Position numbers and translations under genes: made by a program. The notes under the pieces are model-generated. The model searched no databases. It had not been told where the DNA came from and saw only the letters and a list, made by a program, of their open reading frames with translations. From the NCBI GenBank assembly GCA_902616615.1, contig CACMTN010000001.1:62001-126000 (forward strand): a stretch of DNA of 64,000 bases, in the 5' to 3' direction. Within the stretch, counting starts at the first letter, position 1; every line of letters begins with the position of its first letter. This document shows, one piece after another, positions 1-9,473 of the stretch. This DNA is from an uncultured SAR116 cluster alpha proteobacterium (GTDB lineage Bacteria > Pseudomonadota > Alphaproteobacteria > Puniceispirillales > Marisalimonadaceae).

Positions 1-493
1 TTGGTCCTAACTGAATCACGCTAGCTCTAATTTTTATAGATTTTTTTATCTTATTCTCTAATACCTTAAATGCAATTGCACCTGCGGCAACTCTTACAGC
101 GGTTTCTCTTGCGCTAGATCTACCACCACCTCTATAATCTCTTATTCCATATTTATTTTGATATGTAATATCAGCATGTCCTGGTCTAAATTGATTAGAA
201 ATATCTGAATAATCTTTGCTTCTTTGATCTTCATTCTTTATGTTAAGCGCAATTGGGTGACCTGTAGTTTTACCCTCGAATGTTCCAGAAAGGATCTCTA
301 CAATATCGTTTTCTTTTCTTTGTGTAACAAATTTAGATTGACCAGGTTTTCTTTTATCTAAGTAAACTTGTATGTCTTTTTCATTTATAGGAATTAAAGG
401 AGGCACTCCATCTACTATGCATCCTATTGCTTTCCCATGACTTTCGCCAAAGCTAGTAAATTTAAAAATATGTCCAAAAGAGTTGCTTGCCAT
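1..493 (-). CDS. aroC: chorismate synthase, 3' part outside window
   Basis: Makes chorismate from EPSP with reduced FMN, the last shared step of aromatic amino-acid synthesis. I translated about 164 residues from the ATG at 493; the frame stays open to base 1, so the C-terminus lies outside the window. The start MASNSFG, the family signature GESHG, the segment FRPGHAD and the arginine-rich motif [11 protein letters not shown] are all present and diagnostic. It lies 32 bp downstream of fabI on the same strand, a common alphaproteobacterial pairing. Chorismate is the precursor of prephenate, which is the co-substrate expected for the CmoA-like enzyme at 48.5-49.4 kb. Confidence 0.96.
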   Translation of the reverse strand, partial: MASNSFGHIFKFTSFGESHGKAIGCIVDGVPPLIPINEKDIQVYLDKRKPGQSKFVTQRKENDIVEILSGTFEGKTTGHPIALNIKNEDQRSKDYSDISNQFRPGHADITYQNKYGIRDYRGGGRSSARETAVRVAAGAIAFKVLENKIKKSIKIRASVIQLGP

Positions 494-525
494 TTAAATT
501 CTTTCAATTAGAAAATATTAGTAAT

Positions 526-1359
526 TTAAATTTCTTTTTTTTCTGGAGACATGTCTGGTGCATCAATAGCTTTCATACCAACTACGTGATAACCGCAATC
601 TACGTGATGTGTCTCACCAGTTACTCCGGCCGACAGATCAGATAAAAGATAAACACCGCATCCACCAACATCTTCTAACGTAACGTTTCTACGAAGTGGA
701 GAATTATATTGATTCCATTTAAGTATATATCTAAAATCACCTATACCACTTGCAGCAAGGGTTTTAATAGGGCCTGCAGATAAACTATTTACCCTAATTT
801 TACTATTTCCCAGATCTGCTGCTAAATATCTCACTGAAGATTCAAGTGCAGCCTTTGCAACTCCCATAACATTATAATGAGGCATAACTTTTTCCGCTCC
901 ATAATAAGTAAGAGTAATCATAGATCCACCATTAGGCATCATTTCAGCGGCTCTCTGTGCGACCGCTGTGAATGAATACACAGATATATCCATTGTTTTA
1001 TAAAAGTTTTCTCTAGTTGTATCTATATACTCACCTTTTAACTCTTCTTTATCTGAATATGCTATCGCATGAACTAAAAAATCAATATTTTCCCATTTTT
1101 CTTTCAGTAGAGTGAATGTTTTGTCAATTGCTTCATCGCTTGAAACATCGCAGGGTATAACAATATTAGAACCAACAGATTCAGCAAGTGGATTAACCCT
1201 CTTTTGTAATGCTTCACCTTGATATGTAAATGCAATTTCTGCACCTTGTTTTGCAACTGCATCAGCTATACCCCAAGCAATAGATCTATCATTAGCGACA
1301 CCCATAACAATACCACGTTTGCCATGCATAATCCCGTTACTCCGGTTTTTTTGTTCCAT
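526..1359 (-). CDS. fabI: enoyl-[acyl-carrier-protein] reductase (NADH)
   Basis: Reduces trans-2-enoyl-ACP in the last step of type II fatty-acid elongation. The 277-aa protein starts with a Rossmann segment (GKRGIVMGVANDRSIAWGIA) carrying the FabI form of the glycine motif. The catalytic Tyr and Lys lie in YNVMGVAK near residue 160, and the NSLSAGPIKTLAASGI loop is typical of FabI. The first 10 residues are polar and atypical, so translation may instead begin at the Met at residue 11 (base 1329). It precedes aroC on the same strand and is divergent from pdxH, with one gene between them. Confidence 0.96.
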   Translation of the reverse strand: MEQKNRSNGIMHGKRGIVMGVANDRSIAWGIADAVAKQGAEIAFTYQGEALQKRVNPLAESVGSNIVIPCDVSSDEAIDKTFTLLKEKWENIDFLVHAIAYSDKEELKGEYIDTTRENFYKTMDISVYSFTAVAQRAAEMMPNGGSMITLTYYGAEKVMPHYNVMGVAKAALESSVRYLAADLGNSKIRVNSLSAGPIKTLAASGIGDFRYILKWNQYNSPLRRNVTLEDVGGCGVYLLSDLSAGVTGETHHVDCGYHVVGMKAIDAPDMSPEKKEI

Positions 1360-1475
1360 TATCTAATATTCCTGGTCTAAAAATCGTACTTTAAAAATTA
1401 AAATTAGATTATTTCAAAATTATTATATAATTAATTATATTATTTTGAAATATTTAACTATTATTAATTTGAAAC

Positions 1476-2003
1476 TTAATTAAGAGAATAACTTATTTTT
1501 TTTGTTAAAGTAATCAAATCTCCAGGGTTATAAGATTTATTACTATTCATAGAGATGGTTTCCCCATCTACATCTATAACTAGTTTATATCCACTAATTT
1601 GTTCTATAGTTTCAGTATGTATAACCTTTTGAACGCGACAAACCTCTTTTTCAACAAAATTTTGATTTGCTTCAGCTTTTTCATTTCTAACAACTTCTGA
1701 GCCAATCAAGGCTCCTATAGCTGTGGCTCCAGATTTGCCACCACCTTCACCAAGTCTATTGCCTATAGCACCACCAATCAAAGCCCCAATAAAATTATCA
1801 GCACCAAACTTATTGGCATCTGCATTTACTGGTACTCTTTGAATTGAGCATCTTTTTTCATTTCTTGGGACTTTTTGTGTAGAATATTTTTTAAGTACTT
1901 CAACTGAAGAAACAGATCCGGTTACTTGATAAAAACTTGTTTTTGAGTAAGCGTTACTAGTAAGTAATACTATCGATCCAAATAATAAGAAATTTTTAAG
2001 CAT
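1476..2003 (-). CDS. glycine-zipper surface protein (17-kDa antigen type)
   Basis: A 175-aa exported protein. A signal peptide (residues 1-20, ending near NAYS) is followed by two Cys-containing segments and a glycine-zipper hairpin, FIGALIGGAIGNRLGEGGGKSG and a second GALIGS run, at about 71-103. This is the Gly-zipper 2TM/Rickettsia 17-kDa antigen (SlyB-like) architecture, usually an envelope or outer-membrane protein. There is no lipobox Cys at the cleavage site, unlike classic 17-kDa antigens, so it may be anchored only through the zipper. The specific role is unknown. It is convergent with nothing and shares an upstream region with pdxH. Confidence 0.75.
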   Translation of the reverse strand: MLKNFLLFGSIVLLTSNAYSKTSFYQVTGSVSSVEVLKKYSTQKVPRNEKRCSIQRVPVNADANKFGADNFIGALIGGAIGNRLGEGGGKSGATAIGALIGSEVVRNEKAEANQNFVEKEVCRVQKVIHTETIEQISGYKLVIDVDGETISMNSNKSYNPGDLITLTKKISYSLN

Positions 2004-2105
2004 TAATACCTCATGTTAATCTTTTAAATTTAAACAAAATATATATATCTATAAAATATGGCAAAATTAGTACTAAATATTAAAAAAATAATATGGAGGT
2101 CTTAG

Positions 2106-2702
2106 TTGGAACTAGAGAGAATCGTAGATCCGATACAATTATTTAAAAAATGGTTGTCTGAAGCTGAAGAAAAAGAAATTAGAGATCCTAATGCAATGCA
2201 ATTAGCTACTGTATCCAAGGACGGTATACCTTCAGTTAGAACAGTTTTGTTAAAAAATATTATTGATGGAGATTTTGTTTTTTATACAAACTATGAAAGT
2301 CGTAAATCTAGAGAAATCATTCAAACAGAAAAAGGGGCTATCTGCTTTTATTGGAAAAGTTTAAATCGTCAAGTAAGGTTAGTTGGTAGTCTTAAAAAAG
2401 TTTCCAATGAAATTTCTGATAAATATTATCAGTCTCGTTCAAAAGGTAGTCGAATTGGTGCTTGGGCCTCAAAACAATCAAGAGAACTAGAATCCAGAGA
2501 TCTTTTAATGCAGCAGGTAAAATTACTTGAAGAAAAGTATAATGATGATAACATCCCGCGTCCAAGTTTTTGGGGTGGATTTGCGTTAAAACCAGAAGAG
2601 TTTGAGTTTTGGGAAGATGGTGATTTTAGGCTGCACGACAGATTTATTTTAAAACCAACTAATGTAAAAAATGAGTGGATTGCTAAACGTCATTATCCTT
2701 AA
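2106..2702 (+). CDS. pdxH: pyridoxamine 5'-phosphate oxidase
   Basis: FMN enzyme that oxidises PNP or PMP to pyridoxal 5'-phosphate. The 198-aa protein has the PdxH landmarks: NAMQLATVSKDGIPSVRTVLLK (FMN and substrate binding), FYTNYESRK, RQVRLVGSL, the SRIGAWASKQS segment, and WGGF followed by EFWEDGDFRLHDR. The start is TTG at 2106, chosen because a strong GGAGGT lies at 2095-2100. The C-terminus KRHYP replaces the usual RLxP but still contains the conserved Arg. The last 4 bases overlap the 3' end of the convergent MFS gene. Confidence 0.95.
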   Translation: MELERIVDPIQLFKKWLSEAEEKEIRDPNAMQLATVSKDGIPSVRTVLLKNIIDGDFVFYTNYESRKSREIIQTEKGAICFYWKSLNRQVRLVGSLKKVSNEISDKYYQSRSKGSRIGAWASKQSRELESRDLLMQQVKLLEEKYNDDNIPRPSFWGGFALKPEEFEFWEDGDFRLHDRFILKPTNVKNEWIAKRHYP

Positions 2703-4024
2703 TTTTTCTTATTTTTCATTTCTGTTATACTCATTACTAAAAAAATAACATAACAAATAACAAGTAATACCAAAAACAAACCAAAACCTGCTTGGTAAGC
2801 CTTTATTGAGTACCCACTTTGCTTTCCTGGCTCAACAATTTGCATTATAAAACCAATTGCATACTGAGCTATAAAAGCCATTAAAAAGCATATCAAATTT
2901 ATAGCCGTCGACGCCCGAGCAGCATAGCTATTAGGAAAATATTGACTAAGTCCAGCATAAGCTAATGTGGCTGCTAATGACGTTATACTTAAGATAACCC
3001 ATGGCCATATTGCTCTTGGCATTAATCCAAACGTAATTATTGTAAATGGGATTATAAAAAATAGTACAGCGCCTCCCATAACACCAACAGGAGATATGTT
3101 GAATTTTCTTAAGTAGTCTGTGATTATTCCTAAAGATGTTGTTCCAATGGTCATCATTATTGTTGAAATAAAGAGAATATTAGCAATTTCACTTTTATTA
3201 AATTTACCAATATCAGCTAGCCAAGGACCTGCCCACAGTCCTAATATAGCTAAACCAGTACCTCCTGCAATTCCGGATAATGGACCAATTCTCCAAAAAG
3301 CATAGCTTGTATAAATTTCCTTTAATACTTTCAAAATAGGTAAAGTTTGTTCATTATTAATATTTTCTTTTTTTTCTGGAACTATAAGAAATATTAGAAT
3401 TCCAATAAAAATTGTAATTACTCCAAGAAATAAATATACACCCCTCCAATCAGTTATTTGCATAGCCATTTCTAAAGGTGTTGATGCCACAATTGCGCCT
3501 AATCCACCTGCTGACATAAATAGACCTATTAGAAGCGGAAGCCTTTCTTTTGGGAACCAAACCGCAAAAGCTTTAAATGCTCCCATTAAAGCGCCAGAAA
3601 CGCCTAGTCCAATTAATCCACGAGCTATAACTAGTGACCAAACATTGTTTCCAAAGCTAAATAATATAGCTCCTGTTGCTGCAACTAAAAATAGAATACT
3701 TTGAACTCTTCTAGCGCCAAATTTATCGAGTAAAACTCCCAAGGGTAACTGAAACAAACCAAATGTTAAAAAATATGCAGATGTAATTAAACCTAGTTGT
3801 TCTGCATTTAGGTTTAAGTCATTGCTTAGATATGGAGCGAGAACAGCATTGGTTGACCGATAAAGATAAGATAAAAAATATCCACAAGCGAAAGGTAAAA
3901 AAATAAACATGAATTTTTGTAAGTTGTTCTCAGGAAGAATATTTATTCGTTTCATATTCACCAAACTCCAAAAAATTGTTGTTGAAAAGACTGATTTGTA
4001 GATTTTAATGTTAAGTTTCAACAA
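2699..4024 (-). CDS. MFS transporter, substrate unknown
   Basis: A 441-aa inner-membrane protein with about 12 hydrophobic segments and the MFS loop 2-3 motif (GVLLDKFGARR, around residue 100). A large loop near the centre (VPEKKENINNEQ) separates the two six-helix halves. The family is broad (NarK/UhpT/ACS-like), and I see no residue that fixes a substrate. The first 23 residues look unlike an MFS N-terminus, so the Met at residue 24 (base 3955, MKRINILPENN) is a likely alternative start. It overlaps convergently with pdxH by 4 bp and is divergent from the M20 hydrolase, which it may serve as an importer. Confidence 0.85.
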   Translation of the reverse strand: MLKLNIKIYKSVFSTTIFWSLVNMKRINILPENNLQKFMFIFLPFACGYFLSYLYRSTNAVLAPYLSNDLNLNAEQLGLITSAYFLTFGLFQLPLGVLLDKFGARRVQSILFLVAATGAILFSFGNNVWSLVIARGLIGLGVSGALMGAFKAFAVWFPKERLPLLIGLFMSAGGLGAIVASTPLEMAMQITDWRGVYLFLGVITIFIGILIFLIVPEKKENINNEQTLPILKVLKEIYTSYAFWRIGPLSGIAGGTGLAILGLWAGPWLADIGKFNKSEIANILFISTIMMTIGTTSLGIITDYLRKFNISPVGVMGGAVLFFIIPFTIITFGLMPRAIWPWVILSITSLAATLAYAGLSQYFPNSYAARASTAINLICFLMAFIAQYAIGFIMQIVEPGKQSGYSIKAYQAGFGLFLVLLVICYVIFLVMSITEMKNKKN

Positions 4025-4116
4025 GTTAGCACATTAACTACCTATACGATAGCTCAATGATTAGAAAGTTGACCTTTTGTTTTAAGAGTATTTATAATAA
4101 TTCTAAGGAGAGCCAC

Positions 4117-5304
4117 ATGAAAGTATCAAATGAAATTATTAATCTTTGTCCTGAAATAAAAAAGTGGAGGCATGAGTTGCATGCTCATCCAGAGCTTGGC
4201 TATGAAGAGGAGTGGACGTCTAACTTCGTTGCAGAGAAACTAGAATCTTTTGGTTTGGAGATTCATAGAGGGATGGCTAAAACAGGTGTTGTTGGAGTTT
4301 TAAAGGGGGCTAATGCCAATTTTGGTGGCGGAGGAAATAAAGCTATTGGATTAAGAGCTGATATGGACGCTTTGCCAATGATTGAAGAAAACAAATTTTC
4401 TTACAAGTCAAAGTTTGATGGTCGTATGCATGCATGTGGTCACGATGGTCATACAGCTATGCTACTTGGGGCAGCAAAATTATTGTCTTCGAAAAAAGAC
4501 TTTGATGGAACTGTGTATTTTATATTCCAACCTGCAGAAGAAGGTGGAGGAGGTGGACTTGCTATGATAGAGGATGGCTTGTTTCAACAATTTCCTATGG
4601 ATAGTGTTTGGGGTATGCACAATTGGCCAGGTATGAGAGAAGGAACTGTTGCCGTTCATAAAGGATCTGTTATGGCAGCAGCAGACAAATTTGAAGTTAC
4701 TATTAATGGAAACGGTGGCCATGCCGCAATGCCGCAAGTAACAAACGATCCTGTTTTAGCTGTTACTGCTATTGTTCAGGCTGTGCAACAGATAGTTTCC
4801 CGAAGACAGAATCCTCTTGACGCAATTGTGATTTCTGTAACTCAAATTAATGCAGGTTCTGGATTTAACATTATACCCCAAACAGCAAATTTTATTGGTA
4901 CTATTAGAACTATTAACCCGGATACTAGAATAAGTGTTCATAAACAATTTAAAGAAATTTGTGATACTACAGCAATAGCTTATGGTTGTTCAGCTAATGT
5001 ATCTGTCATTAAAGGTTATCCTGTAACAATAAATGACATTGAATCTAGTGAAAAAGCAATTAAAGTTTCATCAAATCTATTTGGTAGAGATTCGGTTAAA
5101 ACTAATATGGCGCCATCTATGGGCGCCGAAGATTTCGCTTATATGTTAGAAAAAATACCTGGATCATATATATGGTTGGGAGCAGGTGAAGGGAAGTCAG
5201 GTTGTATGCTACATAATAGTAAGTATGATTTTAATGACGATATTTTGCCCTTAGGTATTGCATACTGGGAACAATTAGTTAAAGCAGAAATGCCCCTTAG
5301 ATAA
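4117..5304 (+). CDS. M20 family amidohydrolase (hippurate hydrolase-like)
   Basis: A 395-aa zinc-type peptidase/amidohydrolase of the HipO/AbgB/IAA-amino-acid hydrolase group, which cleaves N-acylated amino acids. Metal-ligand motifs are clear: RADMDALP, MHACGHDGHTAM (Cys and His ligands), QPAEEGGGG (Glu pair), MHNWPG, and C-terminal SMGAEDFAYM and LHNSKYDFND. I chose ATG 4117 because AAGGAG sits 7 bases before it; an in-frame ATG at 4057 has no ribosome site and adds a non-conserved tail. No signal peptide from the chosen start. The true acyl substrate cannot be read from sequence. Confidence 0.9.
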   Translation: MKVSNEIINLCPEIKKWRHELHAHPELGYEEEWTSNFVAEKLESFGLEIHRGMAKTGVVGVLKGANANFGGGGNKAIGLRADMDALPMIEENKFSYKSKFDGRMHACGHDGHTAMLLGAAKLLSSKKDFDGTVYFIFQPAEEGGGGGLAMIEDGLFQQFPMDSVWGMHNWPGMREGTVAVHKGSVMAAADKFEVTINGNGGHAAMPQVTNDPVLAVTAIVQAVQQIVSRRQNPLDAIVISVTQINAGSGFNIIPQTANFIGTIRTINPDTRISVHKQFKEICDTTAIAYGCSANVSVIKGYPVTINDIESSEKAIKVSSNLFGRDSVKTNMAPSMGAEDFAYMLEKIPGSYIWLGAGEGKSGCMLHNSKYDFNDDILPLGIAYWEQLVKAEMPLR

Positions 5305-5346
5305 TTCTGATAGACTTGTCTTCAATTTACTAATATACATATATGT

Positions 5347-5607
5347 ATGAAAAACACCTTATTTCTAATTATTCTAGCTATCGTTACTGTGATATTAATA
5401 ACAATATTTGCAATTGATTTATGGTTACAAATGTCAGATGTTACAATTAGTAACAATGGAAAAATAGCAATTTTTGTTGGTGCTTTCTTTACTATTTTAT
5501 TAGGTTCTGGGTTAATGTCCTTAGCTTATTTTTCATCTAAAAATGGATTTGACGACCAAGTAGATCATAATTTGGATAGTTTGCTCGAAAAATTAAAAAA
5601 TCGTTAA
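5347..5607 (+). CDS. small two-helix membrane protein
   Basis: 86 residues with two hydrophobic segments (about 5-27 and 40-65) and a short acidic/charged C-terminus (DDQVDHNLDSLLEKLKNR). I recognise no family with certainty; such small inner-membrane proteins are common beside alphaproteobacterial transport genes. It begins 42 bp after the M20 hydrolase on the same strand and may be cotranscribed with it. Confidence 0.6.
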   Translation: MKNTLFLIILAIVTVILITIFAIDLWLQMSDVTISNNGKIAIFVGAFFTILLGSGLMSLAYFSSKNGFDDQVDHNLDSLLEKLKNR

Positions 5608-5702
5608 TATTCCACTAGATTTTAAACCCCTTCATCTATTTCTTAGTATAATTTTTATTTAATTTTATTTTTAATAGTTGACTTTTTGTTGGATTTGTAT
5701 GA

Positions 5703-5717
5703 GAACAAAACATGAAC
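5703..5717 (+). promoter_or_regulatory. LexA (SOS) operator upstream of umuDC
   Basis: GAAC at 5703-5706 and GAAC at 5714-5717 are separated by exactly 7 bases, the alphaproteobacterial LexA box (GAAC-N7-GAAC). It lies 21 bp upstream of the ATG at 5738, just downstream of a TTGACT element (5678-5683). It implies DNA-damage induction of umuDC and argues against umuD starts upstream of the operator. Confidence 0.8.
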
Positions 5718-5737
5718 AAAAAAATTGGAATGAAATA

Positions 5738-6226
5738 ATGATTAATTTAAATTTAGAAGCAACCAAAAGAATTCTAGCTCAAAATGGACACTATAAGATG
5801 TTAGACAAATTAGAAGTATTTAGGCCATGTCTAAATCGTCCTCAAACTTTTCCTCTTTATAGCTCTAAAGTTTCAGCTGGTTTTCCTTCTCCTGCGGATG
5901 ACAACCTAGAGAAAAGTTTAGATTTGAATAGTTATTTAATTAAACGTCCCGCTGCAACATTTTTTGTTCGTGTTAACGGTGACTCAATGATTAATGCTGG
6001 TATAAATGATAACGATATCTTGGTTGTTGACAGGAGTATTAAGCCTGCACATGGAAAAGTAATTATAGCTGTTTTAGACGGACAAATGACCGTTAAAAGA
6101 TTGTACAAACGATCTGGAAAAATAATATTGATGCCAGAAAATGATTTATATAAGCCAATTGAAATTGAAGACCATATGAATATGGAAATTTGGGGAGTGG
6201 TAACTAGTTCGGTTCACTTTTTGTGA
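5738..6226 (+). CDS. umuD: UmuD-like S24 autopeptidase, Pol V subunit
   Basis: Self-cleaving partner of the translesion polymerase UmuC. The sequence shows the self-cleavage region SAGFPSPADD (cleavage expected after the Ala), the catalytic Ser in NGDSM and the Lys in MTVKRLYK, ending with IWGVVTSSVHFL as in UmuD/LexA proteins. The ORF extends upstream to 5678, but the LexA box at 5703-5717 lies inside that extension, so I use ATG 5738 (162 aa). That leaves about 40 residues before the cleavage site, longer than the 24 of E. coli UmuD. It is one base from umuC, a classic SOS operon. Confidence 0.92.
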   Translation: MINLNLEATKRILAQNGHYKMLDKLEVFRPCLNRPQTFPLYSSKVSAGFPSPADDNLEKSLDLNSYLIKRPAATFFVRVNGDSMINAGINDNDILVVDRSIKPAHGKVIIAVLDGQMTVKRLYKRSGKIILMPENDLYKPIEIEDHMNMEIWGVVTSSVHFL

Positions 6227-6227
6227 T

Positions 6228-7550
6228 ATGTATGGACTAGTTGACTGTAACAATTTTTATGTTTCTTGTGAAAGAGTTTTTAATCCATTATTGAGAAACA
6301 AGCCAGTTATAGTATTATCTAATAATGATGGGTGTATTATTGCTAGATCTAATGAAGCAAAATCTTTGGGTATACCCATGGGAGCTCCATTACACTTATA
6401 TAAAACACTAATAAAGAAGAATAAAATATTTACATATTCCTCAAACTATACTTTGTACGGAGATATGTCTTCTCGGGTAATGAGCTCATTAAATTATTTC
6501 GTACCTGACATGGAAATATATTCTATTGATGAAGCATTCCTTGACTTAAGAAAATTCGATATAAAAACTATTTCAGAAGAAATGTTTAAAATTAGACAAT
6601 TTATTTATCAGTGGACTGGTATACCTGTTTCGATTGGAGTAGGCCCTACTAAAATATTAGCAAAACTAGCAAATAAAATGGCTAAGAAATATTCATCTAA
6701 CGGTGTTTATGTTTTAACTATATCTGATCATTTAAGAAGTATACTAAGTAATATTCAATTGGAAGACATTTGGGGTATCTCTAAAGGATGGGCAAATCGC
6801 TTAAAATCAATAGGAATTAATAATCCATTTGATCTACAGCAATCAGATCCTCGTCAGATCAGAAAATTAGTATCAGTTGTTGGTGAACGTATGGTTTATG
6901 AACTAAGAGGAAATTCTTGTCTTGCTATAGAAAATATAGTGGATAAAAAATCTATTACAGTTTCCAGATCTTTTGGCAATATGATTAACGATAAATATAA
7001 TCTCAAACAAGCATTGGCAAATCATGTGGCAAGAGCAGCAGAGAAGCTTAGAAGTCAAGATAGCTTATGTGGAGAAATTTGTGTTTTTATTAATACTAAT
7101 CGTTTTAGAAAGAAGGATTTACAATATAATAATAGTGCAATCTTACCCTTTGATGATTTAACAGATAACACAAATATAATAATAAAAAAATCATTTAAGA
7201 TATTAGATACACTTTATCGTCCAAATTATAATTATAAAAAAATTGGAGTAATATTACTTGACTTAAAACAAAGAAAAAAAGATGTAATAAATAATAATTA
7301 TGTTATTCAGGACAACTTGTTTACATATAATAAGAGTTATAAAGATATTGCTAATGCATCTGATATTCGTATGAAAATATTAGATGATATAAATACTAAA
7401 ATGGGGAAAATGACATTGTTTTATGGTTCTCAAGGGTTAATAAAACATTCAGGAAGAAAAAAAATAGAAGAGGATAAATGGAGAATGCGATCTTTTTACA
7501 GATCTCCCTTTTACACTACAAATTGGGATGACATATTAAAAGTATCCTAG
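6228..7550 (+). CDS. umuC: DNA polymerase V catalytic subunit UmuC (Y family)
   Basis: Error-prone translesion polymerase. 440 aa with the Y-family order: YGLVDCNNFYVSCERVF (first catalytic Asp), VVLSNNDGCIIARS-type segment, YSIDEAFLDL (second acidic pair), GIPVSIGVGPTKILAKLANK, the helix-hairpin-helix region DIWGISKGWANRLKSIGI, then the little finger and a C-terminal part typical of UmuC rather than DinB. It starts one base after the umuD stop, so the two are translationally linked. Regulation should follow the upstream LexA box. Confidence 0.95.
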   Translation: MYGLVDCNNFYVSCERVFNPLLRNKPVIVLSNNDGCIIARSNEAKSLGIPMGAPLHLYKTLIKKNKIFTYSSNYTLYGDMSSRVMSSLNYFVPDMEIYSIDEAFLDLRKFDIKTISEEMFKIRQFIYQWTGIPVSIGVGPTKILAKLANKMAKKYSSNGVYVLTISDHLRSILSNIQLEDIWGISKGWANRLKSIGINNPFDLQQSDPRQIRKLVSVVGERMVYELRGNSCLAIENIVDKKSITVSRSFGNMINDKYNLKQALANHVARAAEKLRSQDSLCGEICVFINTNRFRKKDLQYNNSAILPFDDLTDNTNIIIKKSFKILDTLYRPNYNYKKIGVILLDLKQRKKDVINNNYVIQDNLFTYNKSYKDIANASDIRMKILDDINTKMGKMTLFYGSQGLIKHSGRKKIEEDKWRMRSFYRSPFYTTNWDDILKVS

Positions 7551-7563
7551 AGAAGTATTTATA

Positions 7564-8880
7564 TTAAGATTTATTATCAGAAGGTAGTGGGATACAACTC
7601 AGACCAGAAGACCAAAGTTCTGCGCAAACTGAACGTGCTTGATTTTCTGCTAGTTCGATAAAACGAACTCTCCATAAGTACTCTAAATTACTGTTTAAGT
7701 TATTAGTTTGAGTTATTTTACTTAATGAGGCAGGTAAATTACCAAGTTGTTCTGGAACAATATTTCTGGCATTACGAGCTGCTTTATGAGCATTTAATCT
7801 ATTCTTGAAAGCACCAATTTGCACAAACCAGTCATCTTGAATGTTTTCGGAGTCTAGAGTTTTGGCGGTTTTAAGAGGTATTTTAAAACTTTTCACATTT
7901 TTTTGTGCAACAATAGTTTTAGGACGAACTTTAGGCATTTCTGAAGGTTTTGCTATTCTAACAAGTGGTTTAGAAGGACTAGTTTTAAAGTATTTATTCA
8001 GTAACTTTATCATATGTTTATCACGTGATCTTGCCTTTTTACCACCAAAAACAACACCAATAATTCTTTGTCCGTTTCTTTCAACAGAAGCGACAAGATT
8101 AAATCCAGAGGCGTTTGTATAACCAGTTTTAATACCATCTGTTCCAGAGTAGCTACTTAGCAGATTATTATGATTGGTATATTTAACTCCCTTATAAACA
8201 AAAGATTTAGTTTTGAATAATTTAAAAAAATTAGGGTGGTTTTTTCTAATAGCCATTCCCAGAACTGCCATATCTCTAGCTGTAGATAATTGACCCCTAT
8301 TAGGTAAACCTGAAGCATTTTTGAAGTTTGTACGTGTCATACCCAATTTTCTGGCTTTCCTTGTCATTAATCTAGCAAAATTTTTTTCTGATTTTCCAAG
8401 GTTTTCGGCTACAACTGTTGCTACATCATTAGCTGATTTAGTAATTAAGGCCAAGATAGCATTTTTAACTGTAATACTAGAACCAGCAGAAAGATTTAAT
8501 TTAGATGGAGGTTGTCTAGCTGCACGTTTGGAAATTTTAAATTTGGTATTCATAGAAATTTTTTTATCTTTTAAAGCATCAAATATCACGTATAAAGTCA
8601 TAATTTTTGTTAAAGATGCAGGGTAGTTCCTGGTATCTGCATTAGTATTATGATAAATACGTTTGGTATTTTCATTTATAATAAAAGAGGCATATTTAGC
8701 TTTAGCAGATGAAGCAATAACCATAAAAAATAAAATAAATATAGAATTGAAAATTAGTTTTATTAAATGGATTGAATAGTGTTTTTGAAATGAAAAATAT
8801 TTCTGATAACTTAATGTTTTAGTATAATTTTTAAGCAATTTTTTATCCAAAAAAATTAATTTAAAGATGTTTAATAGCAT
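7564..8880 (-). CDS. D-alanyl-D-alanine carboxypeptidase with SPOR domain
   Basis: A penicillin-binding S11 peptidase that trims peptidoglycan pentapeptides in the periplasm. Three active-site motifs are visible: SLTKIM (SxxK), KSANDVATV (SxN) and DGIKTGYTNASG (KTG). The C-terminal 75 residues begin DDWFVQIGAF and match a SPOR domain, which binds denuded glycan at the division site. A hydrophobic signal/anchor lies at about 43-62 (FIFFMVIASSAKAKY), so the first 35-40 residues may be untranslated; an internal Met nearer the signal could be the real start. It is convergent with umuC. Confidence 0.9.
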   Translation of the reverse strand: MLLNIFKLIFLDKKLLKNYTKTLSYQKYFSFQKHYSIHLIKLIFNSIFILFFMVIASSAKAKYASFIINENTKRIYHNTNADTRNYPASLTKIMTLYVIFDALKDKKISMNTKFKISKRAARQPPSKLNLSAGSSITVKNAILALITKSANDVATVVAENLGKSEKNFARLMTRKARKLGMTRTNFKNASGLPNRGQLSTARDMAVLGMAIRKNHPNFFKLFKTKSFVYKGVKYTNHNNLLSSYSGTDGIKTGYTNASGFNLVASVERNGQRIIGVVFGGKKARSRDKHMIKLLNKYFKTSPSKPLVRIAKPSEMPKVRPKTIVAQKNVKSFKIPLKTAKTLDSENIQDDWFVQIGAFKNRLNAHKAARNARNIVPEQLGNLPASLSKITQTNNLNSNLEYLWRVRFIELAENQARSVCAELWSSGLSCIPLPSDNKS

Positions 8881-9081
8881 AAAAGTTAAAAAAATTATAA
8901 TCTGAATGTAAAGATAAATACATCATTTAGATTATTTTCCTAACAAAACACTACATTTAGTATAGAATACAAGCAATAATTATGAAAGAGTGTATTAAAA
9001 AAATTAACTTAAACTTGTCGAACCCATCTGTCGTTCTTATATTAAATGTGAATTATATCAAAATAAGGAATACTAAAAAAG

Positions 9082-9471
9082 TTGCTCAATAATACAAAAC
9101 ATAAAAGTTCTGAAGAATTTGTTTTAAGAATTATACCATCAATTACTATGGGTGAAGATAAAGATAGTAAGGATGATGTTGAAGGAAACGTAAAATTAGC
9201 AGTAAAGCCAAAAACAAAGACTCCACCGCTCTATAGAGTATTAATGATGAATGATGATTATACCCCAATGGAATTTGTTATTGAAGTGCTTGAAAAATTT
9301 TTTCAGAAAAATAGAGAAGAGGCAACACAAATAATGCTTCATGTTCATCAACGTGGCGTTGGTGTATGTGGAATTTATGCATATGATTTAGCAGAAACCA
9401 AAGCGATGCAAGTAATGAACTATGCCCGTAAATATGAGCATCCTTTACAAGTGCAATTAGAAAAGGAATAA
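9082..9471 (+). CDS. clpS: ATP-dependent Clp protease adaptor
   Basis: Delivers proteins with N-degrons (N-terminal Leu, Phe, Trp, Tyr) to ClpAP. The core from about residue 48 shows [25 protein letters not shown], the [10 protein letters not shown] motif that forms the N-degron pocket, and [22 protein letters not shown]. The N-terminal 45 residues are polar and unordered. The start is TTG at 9082 with AAGGA about 11 bases upstream; the ATG at 9148 is an alternative. It lies 2 bp before clpA. Confidence 0.94.
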   Translation: MLNNTKHKSSEEFVLRIIPSITMGEDKDSKDDVEGNVKLAVKPKTKTPPLYRVLMMNDDYTPMEFVIEVLEKFFQKNREEATQIMLHVHQRGVGVCGIYAYDLAETKAMQVMNYARKYEHPLQVQLEKE

Positions 9472-9473
9472 CA

